A stretch of DNA of 64,000 bases. Source: Cellvibrio sp. KY-YJ-3. GTDB lineage: Bacteria > Pseudomonadota > Gammaproteobacteria > Pseudomonadales > Cellvibrionaceae. Positions 57,194-64,000 of this stretch are shown here, one piece after another (the stretch's first letter is position 1; each line of letters starts with the position of its first letter). The DNA is taken from NCBI RefSeq assembly GCF_008806955.1, contig NZ_CP031727.1, positions 4,044,001 through 4,108,000 on the forward strand, in the 5' to 3' direction. The notes under the pieces were generated by a model, which was not told the DNA's origin, made no database searches, and saw nothing but the letters and a program-made list of their open reading frames with translations. The position numbers and the translations under genes are program-made.

Positions 57194-57211
57194 TTGTTGG
57201 GTATCCGACAA
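57194..57211. promoter_or_regulatory. Candidate operator of the GntR/DgoR-like regulator
   Basis: ttgttgggtatccgacaa is an 18-base inverted repeat (TTGT-GG-TA-CC-ACAA, 14 of 18 positions symmetric) located 29 bases before the regulator start, in the place expected for autoregulation. FCD regulators bind short palindromes with TTGT/ACAA ends. I did not find a second copy before the symporter or lactonase genes. Confidence 0.6.
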
Positions 57212-57280
57212 GCATTTCCTGGTGGTTGAAACGCCAAAAAATGCATTTTTAATATCAGAAGCCACTTTTATGTTGACCCT

Positions 57281-57316
57281 AAAAACAAAAACCCGCGCCT
57301 TAACGCAGACGCGGGT
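57281..57316 (-). terminator. Intrinsic terminator after phoU
   Basis: Stem acccgcg / cgcgggt (57291-57297 with 57310-57316), whose - strand continuation is TTTTTGTTTTT. It ends the pst-phoU transcript. Confidence 0.8.
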
Positions 57317-57378
57317 TATTTAACAAGAGGCAGTGGCTTTAGTCACGCAAAAAATGCGGCGCGCGCCAAATGACGGGC

Positions 57379-58107
57379 TTATTCGTCTTTGGCGTTCACA
57401 TTTTCGGTGATCTGCTCCAGATTGGCGTGGCGAACGTCCTCACCATTAACCAAATAGATGACGTATTGCGCCAGGTTGCGTGCGTGATCGCCAATGCGCT
57501 CCAACGCCCGCAGTGACCACATGATGTTGAGTACCCGCGTAATACTGCGCGGATCTTCAATCATAAAAGTGACCAGCTCGCGCATCGCCGTGCTGTATTC
57601 CATATCTACCTGTTTATCGGTTTGCACTACCGTGAGCGCCAACTGCATATCCAGACGGGCAAATGCGTCCAACGCATCTTGCAACATGTGCGACACATGA
57701 CCACCAATATGGCGCACCTCAATATAACCGCGTGGCGCCAAACCATCTTTATTCATGGCGATAGCTTGACGGGCGATTTTAGTCGCTTCATCGCCGATAC
57801 GCTCAAGGTCGGTAATCGCTTTGGTAACGGCGATAACCAAACGCAAATCGCTCGCGGCCGGTTGACGACGGGCGAGAATACGCACGCACTCTTCGTCGAT
57901 TGTCACTTCCATGGAGTTGACTTTGGTATCCGAGCGCACCACTTGCTCGGCGCGCTCCACATCGGCATCAATCAGCGCTTGAATGGCATCGTTCACCTGA
58001 CGCTGAGCCATACCGCCCATTTCCGACAGATGAGTACGAATCGCCTCCAGTTCTATGTTGTACTGTTGGGAGATGTGGTGAGTGTGACTTGTAATATCCA
58101 TAACCAT
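57379..58107 (-). CDS. phoU: Phosphate transport regulator PhoU
   Basis: 242 residues from ATG 58107, with GGAGG seven bases upstream. Two three-helix PhoU repeats with metal-binding E/DxxxD patterns: LERIGDEATKIARQAIA (about residues 95-110) and LERIGDHARNLAQYVIYLVNGEDV (about 205-225). PhoU links the Pst transporter with the PhoR/PhoB system and keeps the Pho regulon off when phosphate is plentiful. Its start region lies just after pstB stop (14 bases), and it is the last gene before a terminator. Confidence 0.95.
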   Translation of the reverse strand: MVMDITSHTHHISQQYNIELEAIRTHLSEMGGMAQRQVNDAIQALIDADVERAEQVVRSDTKVNSMEVTIDEECVRILARRQPAASDLRLVIAVTKAITDLERIGDEATKIARQAIAMNKDGLAPRGYIEVRHIGGHVSHMLQDALDAFARLDMQLALTVVQTDKQVDMEYSTAMRELVTFMIEDPRSITRVLNIMWSLRALERIGDHARNLAQYVIYLVNGEDVRHANLEQITENVNAKDE

Positions 58108-58121
58108 GATGCGCCTCCGCA

Positions 58122-58898
58122 TTAACCGTAACGGCCAGTGATGTAATCTTCGGTTTGTTTTTTACTCGGGTTGGTAAAGAGCGTATCTGTCAGATCGTGC
58201 TCAATCAAATCCCCCATATACATAAATGCCGTATAGTCAGACACCCGCGCCGCCTGCTGCATATTGTGCGTCACAATAACAATGGTGTACTGATGTTTTA
58301 ATTCGTTAATCAGCTCTTCAATCTTCAAGGTTGAAATTGGATCAAGCGCCGAGGCGGGCTCATCCAACAAAATCACTTCCGGCTCAATTGCAATCGCACG
58401 CGCGATCACCAAACGCTGTTGCTGCCCGCCTGATAAACCAAATGCATTGTCGTGCAGTCGATCCTTTACTTCATCCCACAGCGCAGCACCTTTAAGTGAT
58501 TTCTCTACCACTTCATCGAGCACACGCTTGGATTTAACACCCTGCAAACGCAAACCATAGGCCACATTTTCATAAATCGATTTAGGAAAGGGGTTGGGCT
58601 TTTGAAACACCATACCCACTTGACGGCGCAACTCAGCAACATCGACACTTTTTTCGTAAATGTTATCGCCGTCGAGCAAAATCTCGCCTTCAACACGACA
58701 GGAGTCAACCAAATCGTTCATGCGATTAAAACAACGCAATAGAGTTGATTTACCACAACCAGACGGACCGATAAACGCGGTTACCTTTTTCTCTGGAATT
58801 TTCATGCTAACGCTATTCAGCGCGCGCTTCTGACCATAAAACAAGTCCAGATTTTTTACTTCCAGCTTGGTGGGCTCTGCTAATAAAGTCGGGCTCAT
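58122..58898 (-). CDS. pstB: Phosphate ABC transporter ATP-binding protein PstB
   Basis: 258 residues from ATG 58898 ([14 protein letters not shown]). Walker [21 protein letters not shown]-loop [21 protein letters not shown], signature [16 protein letters not shown], Walker [18 protein letters not shown] and H-loop [25 protein letters not shown], with the PstB-specific CFNRMNDL and C-terminal ITGRYG. It powers high-affinity phosphate uptake as a dimer on the inner face of the membrane. Lies between pstA and phoU. Confidence 0.97.
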   Translation of the reverse strand: MSPTLLAEPTKLEVKNLDLFYGQKRALNSVSMKIPEKKVTAFIGPSGCGKSTLLRCFNRMNDLVDSCRVEGEILLDGDNIYEKSVDVAELRRQVGMVFQKPNPFPKSIYENVAYGLRLQGVKSKRVLDEVVEKSLKGAALWDEVKDRLHDNAFGLSGGQQQRLVIARAIAIEPEVILLDEPASALDPISTLKIEELINELKHQYTIVIVTHNMQQAARVSDYTAFMYMGDLIEHDLTDTLFTNPSKKQTEDYITGRYG

Positions 58899-58968
58899 AA
58901 AAATTGCCTGTATAAAATTCAAATAAATCGATGTGTGTACTATTTATCAACTCACAAGCGCAGTGCGA

Positions 58969-60657
58969 TTAATCCGACGCACTGCGGTATTTCTCACGCA
59001 AATCATTGCGAATTTTTATCGCAGTAATATTCAAGGCGATGATCAACAAAATCAGCGTCAGGGAAGTTGCATAAACCAATGGCCGCGCAGCTTCCACATT
59101 CGGGCTTTGGAAGCCGACATCGTAAATATGAAAGCCCAAGTGCATAATTTTTTGATCCAGGTGCAAATAGGGATAATTGCCATCAATTGGCAGTGCAGGT
59201 GCCAATTTCACCACCCCCACCAACATCAGTGGCGCCACCTCACCTGCCGCACGGGCAATCGCCAAAATTAATCCAGTCATCATTGCCGGTGTTGCCAGAG
59301 GTACAACTACCTTCCACAGTGTTTCTGCTTTAGTTGCTCCCAGAGCCAAACTGCCTTGACGAATAGTACTGGGGATGCGCGATAAACCTTCTTCGGTAGA
59401 AACGATAACAATTGGCAAGGTCAAGAGTGCAAGCGTGAGCGATGCCCAGAATAAACCTGGTGTACCAAAGGTTGGGGCCGGCAGTGATTCCGGATAAAAC
59501 AACTGATCGATATTGCCACCGAGAATATATACAAAAAATCCCAAACCAAATACGCCGTACACAATCGATGGCACGCCCGCAAGGTTGTATACCGAAATGC
59601 GGATAATTTTTAGCAGCGTGCCTTGCTTTGCATATTCACGCAGATAAATAGCGGCGAGAATACCCAGCGGCGTAACCATAATTGACATGACAATCACCAT
59701 AGTAATGGTGCCAAAAATAGCCGGGAAAATACCCCCTTCGGTATTCGCCTCGCGCGGCTCATCGCTCAAAAATTCCCACACACGTTCGGCGTACTGACCC
59801 AGTTTTTGTACCGGGTTCATTACATTGGGGCGAGTGACACGTACTATATGATCAAAAGCGATAACGGTTTCTTTGCCATCAGCAGTGCGCACCAATAATT
59901 TATCGCGGGTCGCTTGTGCCAATATGTCATCACGCGTTTTTTTAATAATCGCATACTCAGCTTCAAGCGCGGCGCGGCGCTCGGAAAAATTCACATCGGC
60001 AGTGGCCAACGCTGTGCCGGTTACACCATCCAATTCCAAACCGCGACGCTCAAGGCGCAAATCATCCATGCGCTTGTTGATACGACCTATATCGACTTTT
60101 TCAATGCGATGAATTTGCGCATGTAAATCCAATGCGCGCGCCAAGCGCTGATCCAATTGCTCCCAAAAATCCTTGCTGCCCAACTCACTGACCAGTGTGT
60201 TGCCCTCTTTAATCGCAACCGGATAACCGTAAAAATTACCCCACTCGCGCCGTTCAATGGAGACTGCATTTTCCGGGTACTCCCATGGTTTCATGCCAAT
60301 ATCCAGATACCACACAAAATCGCGCCCACTAATATCGCGATTACCCATTTTAAAAAGGTGGCGAGTAATTAATTCAACGTCTGATTCAATTTGATAACCA
60401 CCATCGCGCGCAACGGCAGCGGGAATCACTTCATCGCGTACAGCTTCGCCCATAATGATGTGTGTTTGGCCACTGCGATCAACAATACTGGTTTGCAAAA
60501 TATCAGCCGGCCAAAAATGACCAAATCCGCGCACTGCAATCAAACCAAGCAGCCCAACAACCATGATCATACACAGAGCAACAGCACCGCCGTTGAGCCA
60601 TATCCAGGGCGATCCACTGCTAAACCAGGAACTATTTTTACGCGTTAATTTTTTCAT
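58969..60657 (-). CDS. pstA: Phosphate ABC transporter permease PstA, long form
   Basis: 562 residues from ATG 60657 (a GGTGA precedes it; ATG 60669 is also possible). E. coli PstA has about 296 residues. Here an N-terminal extension of about 270 residues follows the first membrane helix: a periplasmic region with RRGLELDG and a coiled-coil-like RRAALEAEYAIIKKTRDD stretch (DUF3333-type). The C-terminal permease has MVIVMSIMVTPLGILAAIYLREYA, VYGVFGLGFFVYILG and the EAA loop IPSTIRQGSLALGATKAETLWKVVVPLATPAM. Long PstA forms also occur in pseudomonads. Operon with pstC and pstB. Confidence 0.94.
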   Translation of the reverse strand: MKKLTRKNSSWFSSGSPWIWLNGGAVALCMIMVVGLLGLIAVRGFGHFWPADILQTSIVDRSGQTHIIMGEAVRDEVIPAAVARDGGYQIESDVELITRHLFKMGNRDISGRDFVWYLDIGMKPWEYPENAVSIERREWGNFYGYPVAIKEGNTLVSELGSKDFWEQLDQRLARALDLHAQIHRIEKVDIGRINKRMDDLRLERRGLELDGVTGTALATADVNFSERRAALEAEYAIIKKTRDDILAQATRDKLLVRTADGKETVIAFDHIVRVTRPNVMNPVQKLGQYAERVWEFLSDEPREANTEGGIFPAIFGTITMVIVMSIMVTPLGILAAIYLREYAKQGTLLKIIRISVYNLAGVPSIVYGVFGLGFFVYILGGNIDQLFYPESLPAPTFGTPGLFWASLTLALLTLPIVIVSTEEGLSRIPSTIRQGSLALGATKAETLWKVVVPLATPAMMTGLILAIARAAGEVAPLMLVGVVKLAPALPIDGNYPYLHLDQKIMHLGFHIYDVGFQSPNVEAARPLVYATSLTLILLIIALNITAIKIRNDLREKYRSASD

Positions 60658-60672
60658 CGGATTCACCATCAA

Positions 60673-62964
60673 TTACAGATTGCTATAGCGTTGACGCAGT
60701 CGCTGACGAATAACTTCAGCAAGCGTGTTCACCACAAAGGTCAATGCCAATAGCACCAAAGCTGCAAGAAATAAAACGCGGAAATGGGTGCTGGCAACCG
60801 CCGTCTCCGGCAACTCCACCGCGATGTTGGCCGAGAGTGTGCGCATGCCTTCAAAGATGTTGAAATTCACCACAGGACTATTGCCAGTAGCCATAAGCAC
60901 AATCATGGTTTCACCAACAGCGCGACCAAACCCCATCATCACCGCGGAAAAAATTCCAGGACTGGCCGTAGGCAACACCACACCAACAACTGTCTGCCAG
61001 CGTGTTGCGCCAAGCGCCAATGAGCCCTGTGTTAAATGGCGGGGCACACTGAACACCGCATCTTCAGCAATGGAAAAAATTGTTGGGATAACAGCAAAGC
61101 CCATTACTATGCCGACCACCAAAGCATTGCGCTGGCTGTAGCTAATACCGTTTTCAGTAAACCACTGACGCATACTGCCATCAAAAAACCAGATCTCCGC
61201 TAAAGGGCTGGCGGCGATACAAGCCCACACGGTGAGAATAATCGGCAGCACTAGAATGACAGCTTCCCAACCCTCAGGTACGCGGTTGCGCAGCGAATCC
61301 GGACACCGGCTCCAGAGATAGCCCGTAATTAGCATAATAATCGGCAATAAAATCAAAATACTGAATATTGCTGGCAAATGATTTTCGATAAACGGTGCGA
61401 GCCACAAACCTGCGAGGAAACCTAAAATAACAGTGGGCAATGCAGCCATAATTTCGATAGTGGGTTTAACAATGCCGCGCAATTTGGGCGTCATAAAATA
61501 GGCGGTATAAATTGCCCCCATCACCCCCAAAGGTACCGCAAACAGAATCGCGAAAAATGCAGCTTTCAACGTGCCGATAGAAAGCGGAACAAAACTCATT
61601 TTAGGTTCAAAATTATCGCTGCCCGATGATGCCTGCCAAATGTATTCCGGTGCATCGCGCCCTTCGTACCACACTTTTTTCCAGAGCGAGCTGAAAGAAA
61701 CCTCGGGGTGTTTGTTCCAGACATCGGCCACACTCAGGTTATTAGCGTCATCCAACCACAAGCTGCGATTGTGAATGGGAGAAATAGCAAGCTGCTGAAT
61801 AGGTTTATCACTCACCGACTCAATTAATAAGGTGCGCTGGGAGGTAGCGTAGTAAATACCGATATTGCCTTTGTCGTCGCCAGCCCAGAAACCGCGACGC
61901 GCATGCTCAGGTGTGATACGGGTGATGGCGCCATCCAACGCCTCAAAACCACGTACATATTTCAATTCATAAATGTTGTCGGGGTTGCGAACCAGAAACC
62001 ATTGGCTGAGGGCTCCCTTGTCGGTGCCAATAATGAGCGAGGCAGTTCCCACCAAAAACTCCATACGGGTCACTTTGCCATCAGCAATAGCCACTGGTGC
62101 CTGAACTTTTATAGCGCTAGGGTTGATGATGCTGTAGAGCAATAATTGCGACTGATCTGTAGCAATCACTAAATGCTGGGCACCGCTATCAATCTGCATA
62201 GATACGGGCTTACTGCCATTTGGAAGCGAGGGAAGCGCTATCACTTCCTGACTGATACTGACTTCCCCGGTAATCATATTTTGACTGCTGCTAAAAATAG
62301 CGAGCAGTAGACGCTCATCTGCCGTCATGGCCGCTAATAAAATACCGCTGGAAGTCTCTTGTACGGCTAGCTGGGTAAGCGCTGCGCCTTGGTCATCCAG
62401 GGTTAAGGGAGAATCACCCAAGGGATACACCAAACTCGGTGTGATTTGGCGTTTATCGTTTGGATAACTGAGCGCGTAATTGGCTTTGGTTATTGATACC
62501 TGGCCATTGCTGTAACCATAAGCAACCAGACCGTAATCAGGCGTACTGGTCGCCATACTGGTAAAACTCACATCAGCGGCGCGCGATATCTGGGCATTAA
62601 GCACTTGGCTGCCATCGCTGACATTAAAAAAATGCACTGCGCCGCTACGCTTGAAACTGGCGCCAATTTCTTCGTAGCGTTCCAGCGTGAGGTATTCAGT
62701 CGGGTCGGAGGCCTGCTGTTGCAACTGGGCGGGCGTGTAGCTGTGCAAGGGTTCAACCGAGGCACCACGAAACAAGGGAGCAATTTCGGAGAATAGATAA
62801 AAGAAAATTAAACCGAGTGAAAATACTACCGCGAGTCCGGCAGACATCACCCCGTAGCGCGATAGCTGGTCTTTAAATTTGCGAATGTTGCGCAACTTGC
62901 TGCGCTGCTCGCGATTGGGCATCAGGCTCTGGATTGGCTTTGCCGCTGTAATGGGTTCGGACAT
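60673..62964 (-). CDS. pstC: Phosphate ABC transporter permease PstC, long form
   Basis: 763 residues, against about 320 in E. coli. After a cytoplasmic basic N terminus (REQRSKLRNIRKFKDQ) and the first membrane helix there is a periplasmic insert of about 400 residues with propeller-like repeats (LVAYGYSNGQVSITK; LVIATDQSQLLLYSI; GFWAGDDKGNIGIYY). The C-terminal permease contains FAIPLGVMGAIYTAYFMTPKLRG, the EAA loop SVPRHLTQGSLALGATRWQTVVGVVLPTASPGI and GFGRAVGETMIVLMATGNSP. The insert may contact PstS or PstA extensions. It follows a terminator after pstS, so a part of transcription probably starts just upstream. Confidence 0.94.
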   Translation of the reverse strand: MSEPITAAKPIQSLMPNREQRSKLRNIRKFKDQLSRYGVMSAGLAVVFSLGLIFFYLFSEIAPLFRGASVEPLHSYTPAQLQQQASDPTEYLTLERYEEIGASFKRSGAVHFFNVSDGSQVLNAQISRAADVSFTSMATSTPDYGLVAYGYSNGQVSITKANYALSYPNDKRQITPSLVYPLGDSPLTLDDQGAALTQLAVQETSSGILLAAMTADERLLLAIFSSSQNMITGEVSISQEVIALPSLPNGSKPVSMQIDSGAQHLVIATDQSQLLLYSIINPSAIKVQAPVAIADGKVTRMEFLVGTASLIIGTDKGALSQWFLVRNPDNIYELKYVRGFEALDGAITRITPEHARRGFWAGDDKGNIGIYYATSQRTLLIESVSDKPIQQLAISPIHNRSLWLDDANNLSVADVWNKHPEVSFSSLWKKVWYEGRDAPEYIWQASSGSDNFEPKMSFVPLSIGTLKAAFFAILFAVPLGVMGAIYTAYFMTPKLRGIVKPTIEIMAALPTVILGFLAGLWLAPFIENHLPAIFSILILLPIIMLITGYLWSRCPDSLRNRVPEGWEAVILVLPIILTVWACIAASPLAEIWFFDGSMRQWFTENGISYSQRNALVVGIVMGFAVIPTIFSIAEDAVFSVPRHLTQGSLALGATRWQTVVGVVLPTASPGIFSAVMMGFGRAVGETMIVLMATGNSPVVNFNIFEGMRTLSANIAVELPETAVASTHFRVLFLAALVLLALTFVVNTLAEVIRQRLRQRYSNL

Positions 62965-63014
62965 GGTCTACTCACCTGTTTTATCGTCTGGCGCAAGAAT
63001 CCTAACAATCAAAG

Positions 63015-63060
63015 ATGACACTTTTGTTACAAAAACCCGAAACTGTCATCTGACTGTCAT
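63015..63060. promoter_or_regulatory. Pho-box-like repeats before pstC
   Basis: On the + strand CTGTCAT occurs twice with an exact 11-base period (63043-63049 and 63054-63060), the form of a PhoB box. This orientation is opposite to the pst genes. A weaker repeat in the pst direction lies nearer pstC on the - strand (GTGTCAT at 63015-63021 and TTGTAAC at 63026-63032, also 11 apart). Both lie between the pstS terminator and the pstC start. Confidence 0.7.
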
Positions 63061-63083
63061 ATTTACCCTGGCTCTGTCTATAA

Positions 63084-63110
63084 AAAAACGCCGAACAAGT
63101 CGGCGTTTTT
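63084..63110 (-). terminator. Intrinsic terminator/attenuator between pstS and pstC
   Basis: Perfect 11-bp stem aaaaacgccga / tcggcgttttt (63084-63094 with 63100-63110), loop acaag. It lies 35 bases past the pstS stop and would make pstS mRNA more abundant than pstCAB mRNA. Confidence 0.9.
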
Positions 63111-63144
63111 ATGGGTAACACAAGAAAATCCAGGCGCGCGCTGA

Positions 63145-64000
63145 TTACTTCTGCAATTCAGCCAGTGCTTTGTTGGCCATTGACGCAGGCAGTGGGATAT
63201 AACCATCGCGCACTACGGTTTCCTGGCCTTGCTTGGAAAGAATCAACTTCACAAACTCTAACTGAATCGCATCCAGCGGGCGGTTCGGATGCTTGTTGAT
63301 ATACATGAACAACACACGTGACAGCGGATAGGTTCCATCCAGCGCGTGAGTTGCATCGGCAGTAACGTAAGGCTGCCCATCTTTCTTGGACAGAGGCACG
63401 GCGCGCACACCTGAAGTGATGTAGCCAATACCTGAGTAACCAATACCGTTGATCGATTCAGACACACCCTGGACTACAGATGCAGAACCTGGTTGCTCGA
63501 GAATGTTGGATTTAAAATCACCTTTACACAGGGCTTCATCTTTGAAGTAACCATAAGTACCAGAAACGGCATTGCGGCTGTACATGGTGAAATCACGATT
63601 TGCCCATGCACCGGTCAACCCCACATCACCCCAACGAGTCAGGTCTTTGGCACCACCACATTTGCGGGTTGCCGAGAAAATGGCATCAACTTGAGGAATA
63701 CTTAAACCTTCGATCGGGTTGTCTTTGTTTACGTAAACTGCAAGTACGTCAATCGCTACCGGTACAGCGGTGGGTTTGTAGCCATGCTTGGCTTCAAACG
63801 CCTGGATTTCCTCGGTTTTCATCGCGCGGCTCATAGGCCCGAAGTTAGCAGTACCTTCGGTTAAGGCCGGTGGTGCAGTTGAAGAACCAGCACCTTGAAT
63901 CTGGATATTGACGTTGGGATACCACTTTTTGAAATCTTCAGCCCAAAGGGTCATCAGGTTGTTGAGTGTGTCAGAACCGATTGAGTTGACGTTACCTGAT
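63145..64000 (-). CDS. pstS: Periplasmic phosphate-binding protein PstS, 5' part outside the window
   Basis: The frame runs without a stop off the right edge; 284 C-terminal residues are visible, starting near the mature N terminus ([18 protein letters not shown]). Phosphate-site pattern: [27 protein letters not shown] and [14 protein letters not shown]; the C terminus has [30 protein letters not shown]. The periplasmic protein delivers phosphate to PstCA. First gene of pstSCAB-phoU in this direction; its promoter and probably its own Pho box lie beyond the window. Confidence 0.95.
   Translation of the reverse strand, partial: SGNVNSIGSDTLNNLMTLWAEDFKKWYPNVNIQIQGAGSSTAPPALTEGTANFGPMSRAMKTEEIQAFEAKHGYKPTAVPVAIDVLAVYVNKDNPIEGLSIPQVDAIFSATRKCGGAKDLTRWGDVGLTGAWANRDFTMYSRNAVSGTYGYFKDEALCKGDFKSNILEQPGSASVVQGVSESINGIGYSGIGYITSGVRAVPLSKKDGQPYVTADATHALDGTYPLSRVLFMYINKHPNRPLDAIQLEFVKLILSKQGQETVVRDGYIPLPASMANKALAELQK

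Overview
The window looks like the chromosome of a plant-polysaccharide-degrading gammaproteobacterium, most likely Cellvibrio or a close relative. The evidence is a secreted GH51 arabinofuranosidase whose predicted catalytic glutamates are E194 and E321, a GH26 mannanase lipoprotein, a secreted GH5, uronate isomerase, a large TonB-dependent receptor, and gammaproteobacterial house-keeping loci (minCDE, oadGAB, dinB, cysK, pstSCAB-phoU, and ygjP, ybdG, yehS and yjfLMC homologues). This assignment is by family recognition; no database search was run.

Region 1 (1-12.6 kb) is a xanthan-type exopolysaccharide locus. On the + strand lie a polymerase fragment (gumE position), gumH, a secreted GH5 hydrolase, gumK, gumM, gumI, an additional GT4 and a gumJ-type flippase. 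On the opposite strand lie gumL (ketal pyruvate transferase), an EpsL-type outer-membrane beta-barrel and gumD. All five sugar transferases needed for the xanthan pentasaccharide (D, M, H, K, I) are recognisable. The extra GT4, the GH5 and the EpsL-like barrel are not part of the classical gum operon. gumB, gumC and the acetylases gumF/G are not in the window.

Region 2 (12.9-26.5 kb) is mostly house-keeping: YgjP-like metallopeptidase, YbdG-type MscS channel, a RoxA/MauG-like di-heme cytochrome, HerA/YjgR-like ATPase, DnaQ-type exonuclease, minCDE (minD starts at TTG), a DUF3300 lipoprotein, an S2P-type protease, a CvfB-like RNA-binding protein and a Gfo/Idh/MocA oxidoreductase. Region 3 (26.9-43 kb) has a TonB receptor, DUF1415 and YehS proteins, a hexapeptide acetyltransferase, a decaying pair of genes (a diguanylate cyclase with a -1 frameshift and a solute-binding protein with an internal deletion), the sodium-pumping decarboxylase oadGAB, a yjfL-yjfM-yjfC-like group and a YbhGFS-like ABC exporter.

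Region 4 (43-57.2 kb) carries cysK, an orphan ParA-like ATPase, abf51A, an SOS-controlled dinB, the GH26 mannanase, a pentapeptide-repeat protein, uxaC, and a sugar-oxidation group: SMP-30-type lactonase, SSS sodium/sugar symporter, SDR aldose dehydrogenase and a DgoR-like GntR regulator with its own palindromic operator. A 181-bp multi-hairpin palindromic element lies between uxaC and an AEC transporter gene. Region 5 (57.3-64 kb) is the phosphate system pstS(partial)-pstC-pstA-pstB-phoU on the - strand, with unusually long PstC and PstA and Pho-box-like repeats in front of pstC.

No tRNA, rRNA, CRISPR array, transposase or prophage was seen. The most unusual items are the gum-type locus with an embedded GH5, the hairpin element at 51650-51830 and the broken solute-binding-protein/diguanylate-cyclase pair.
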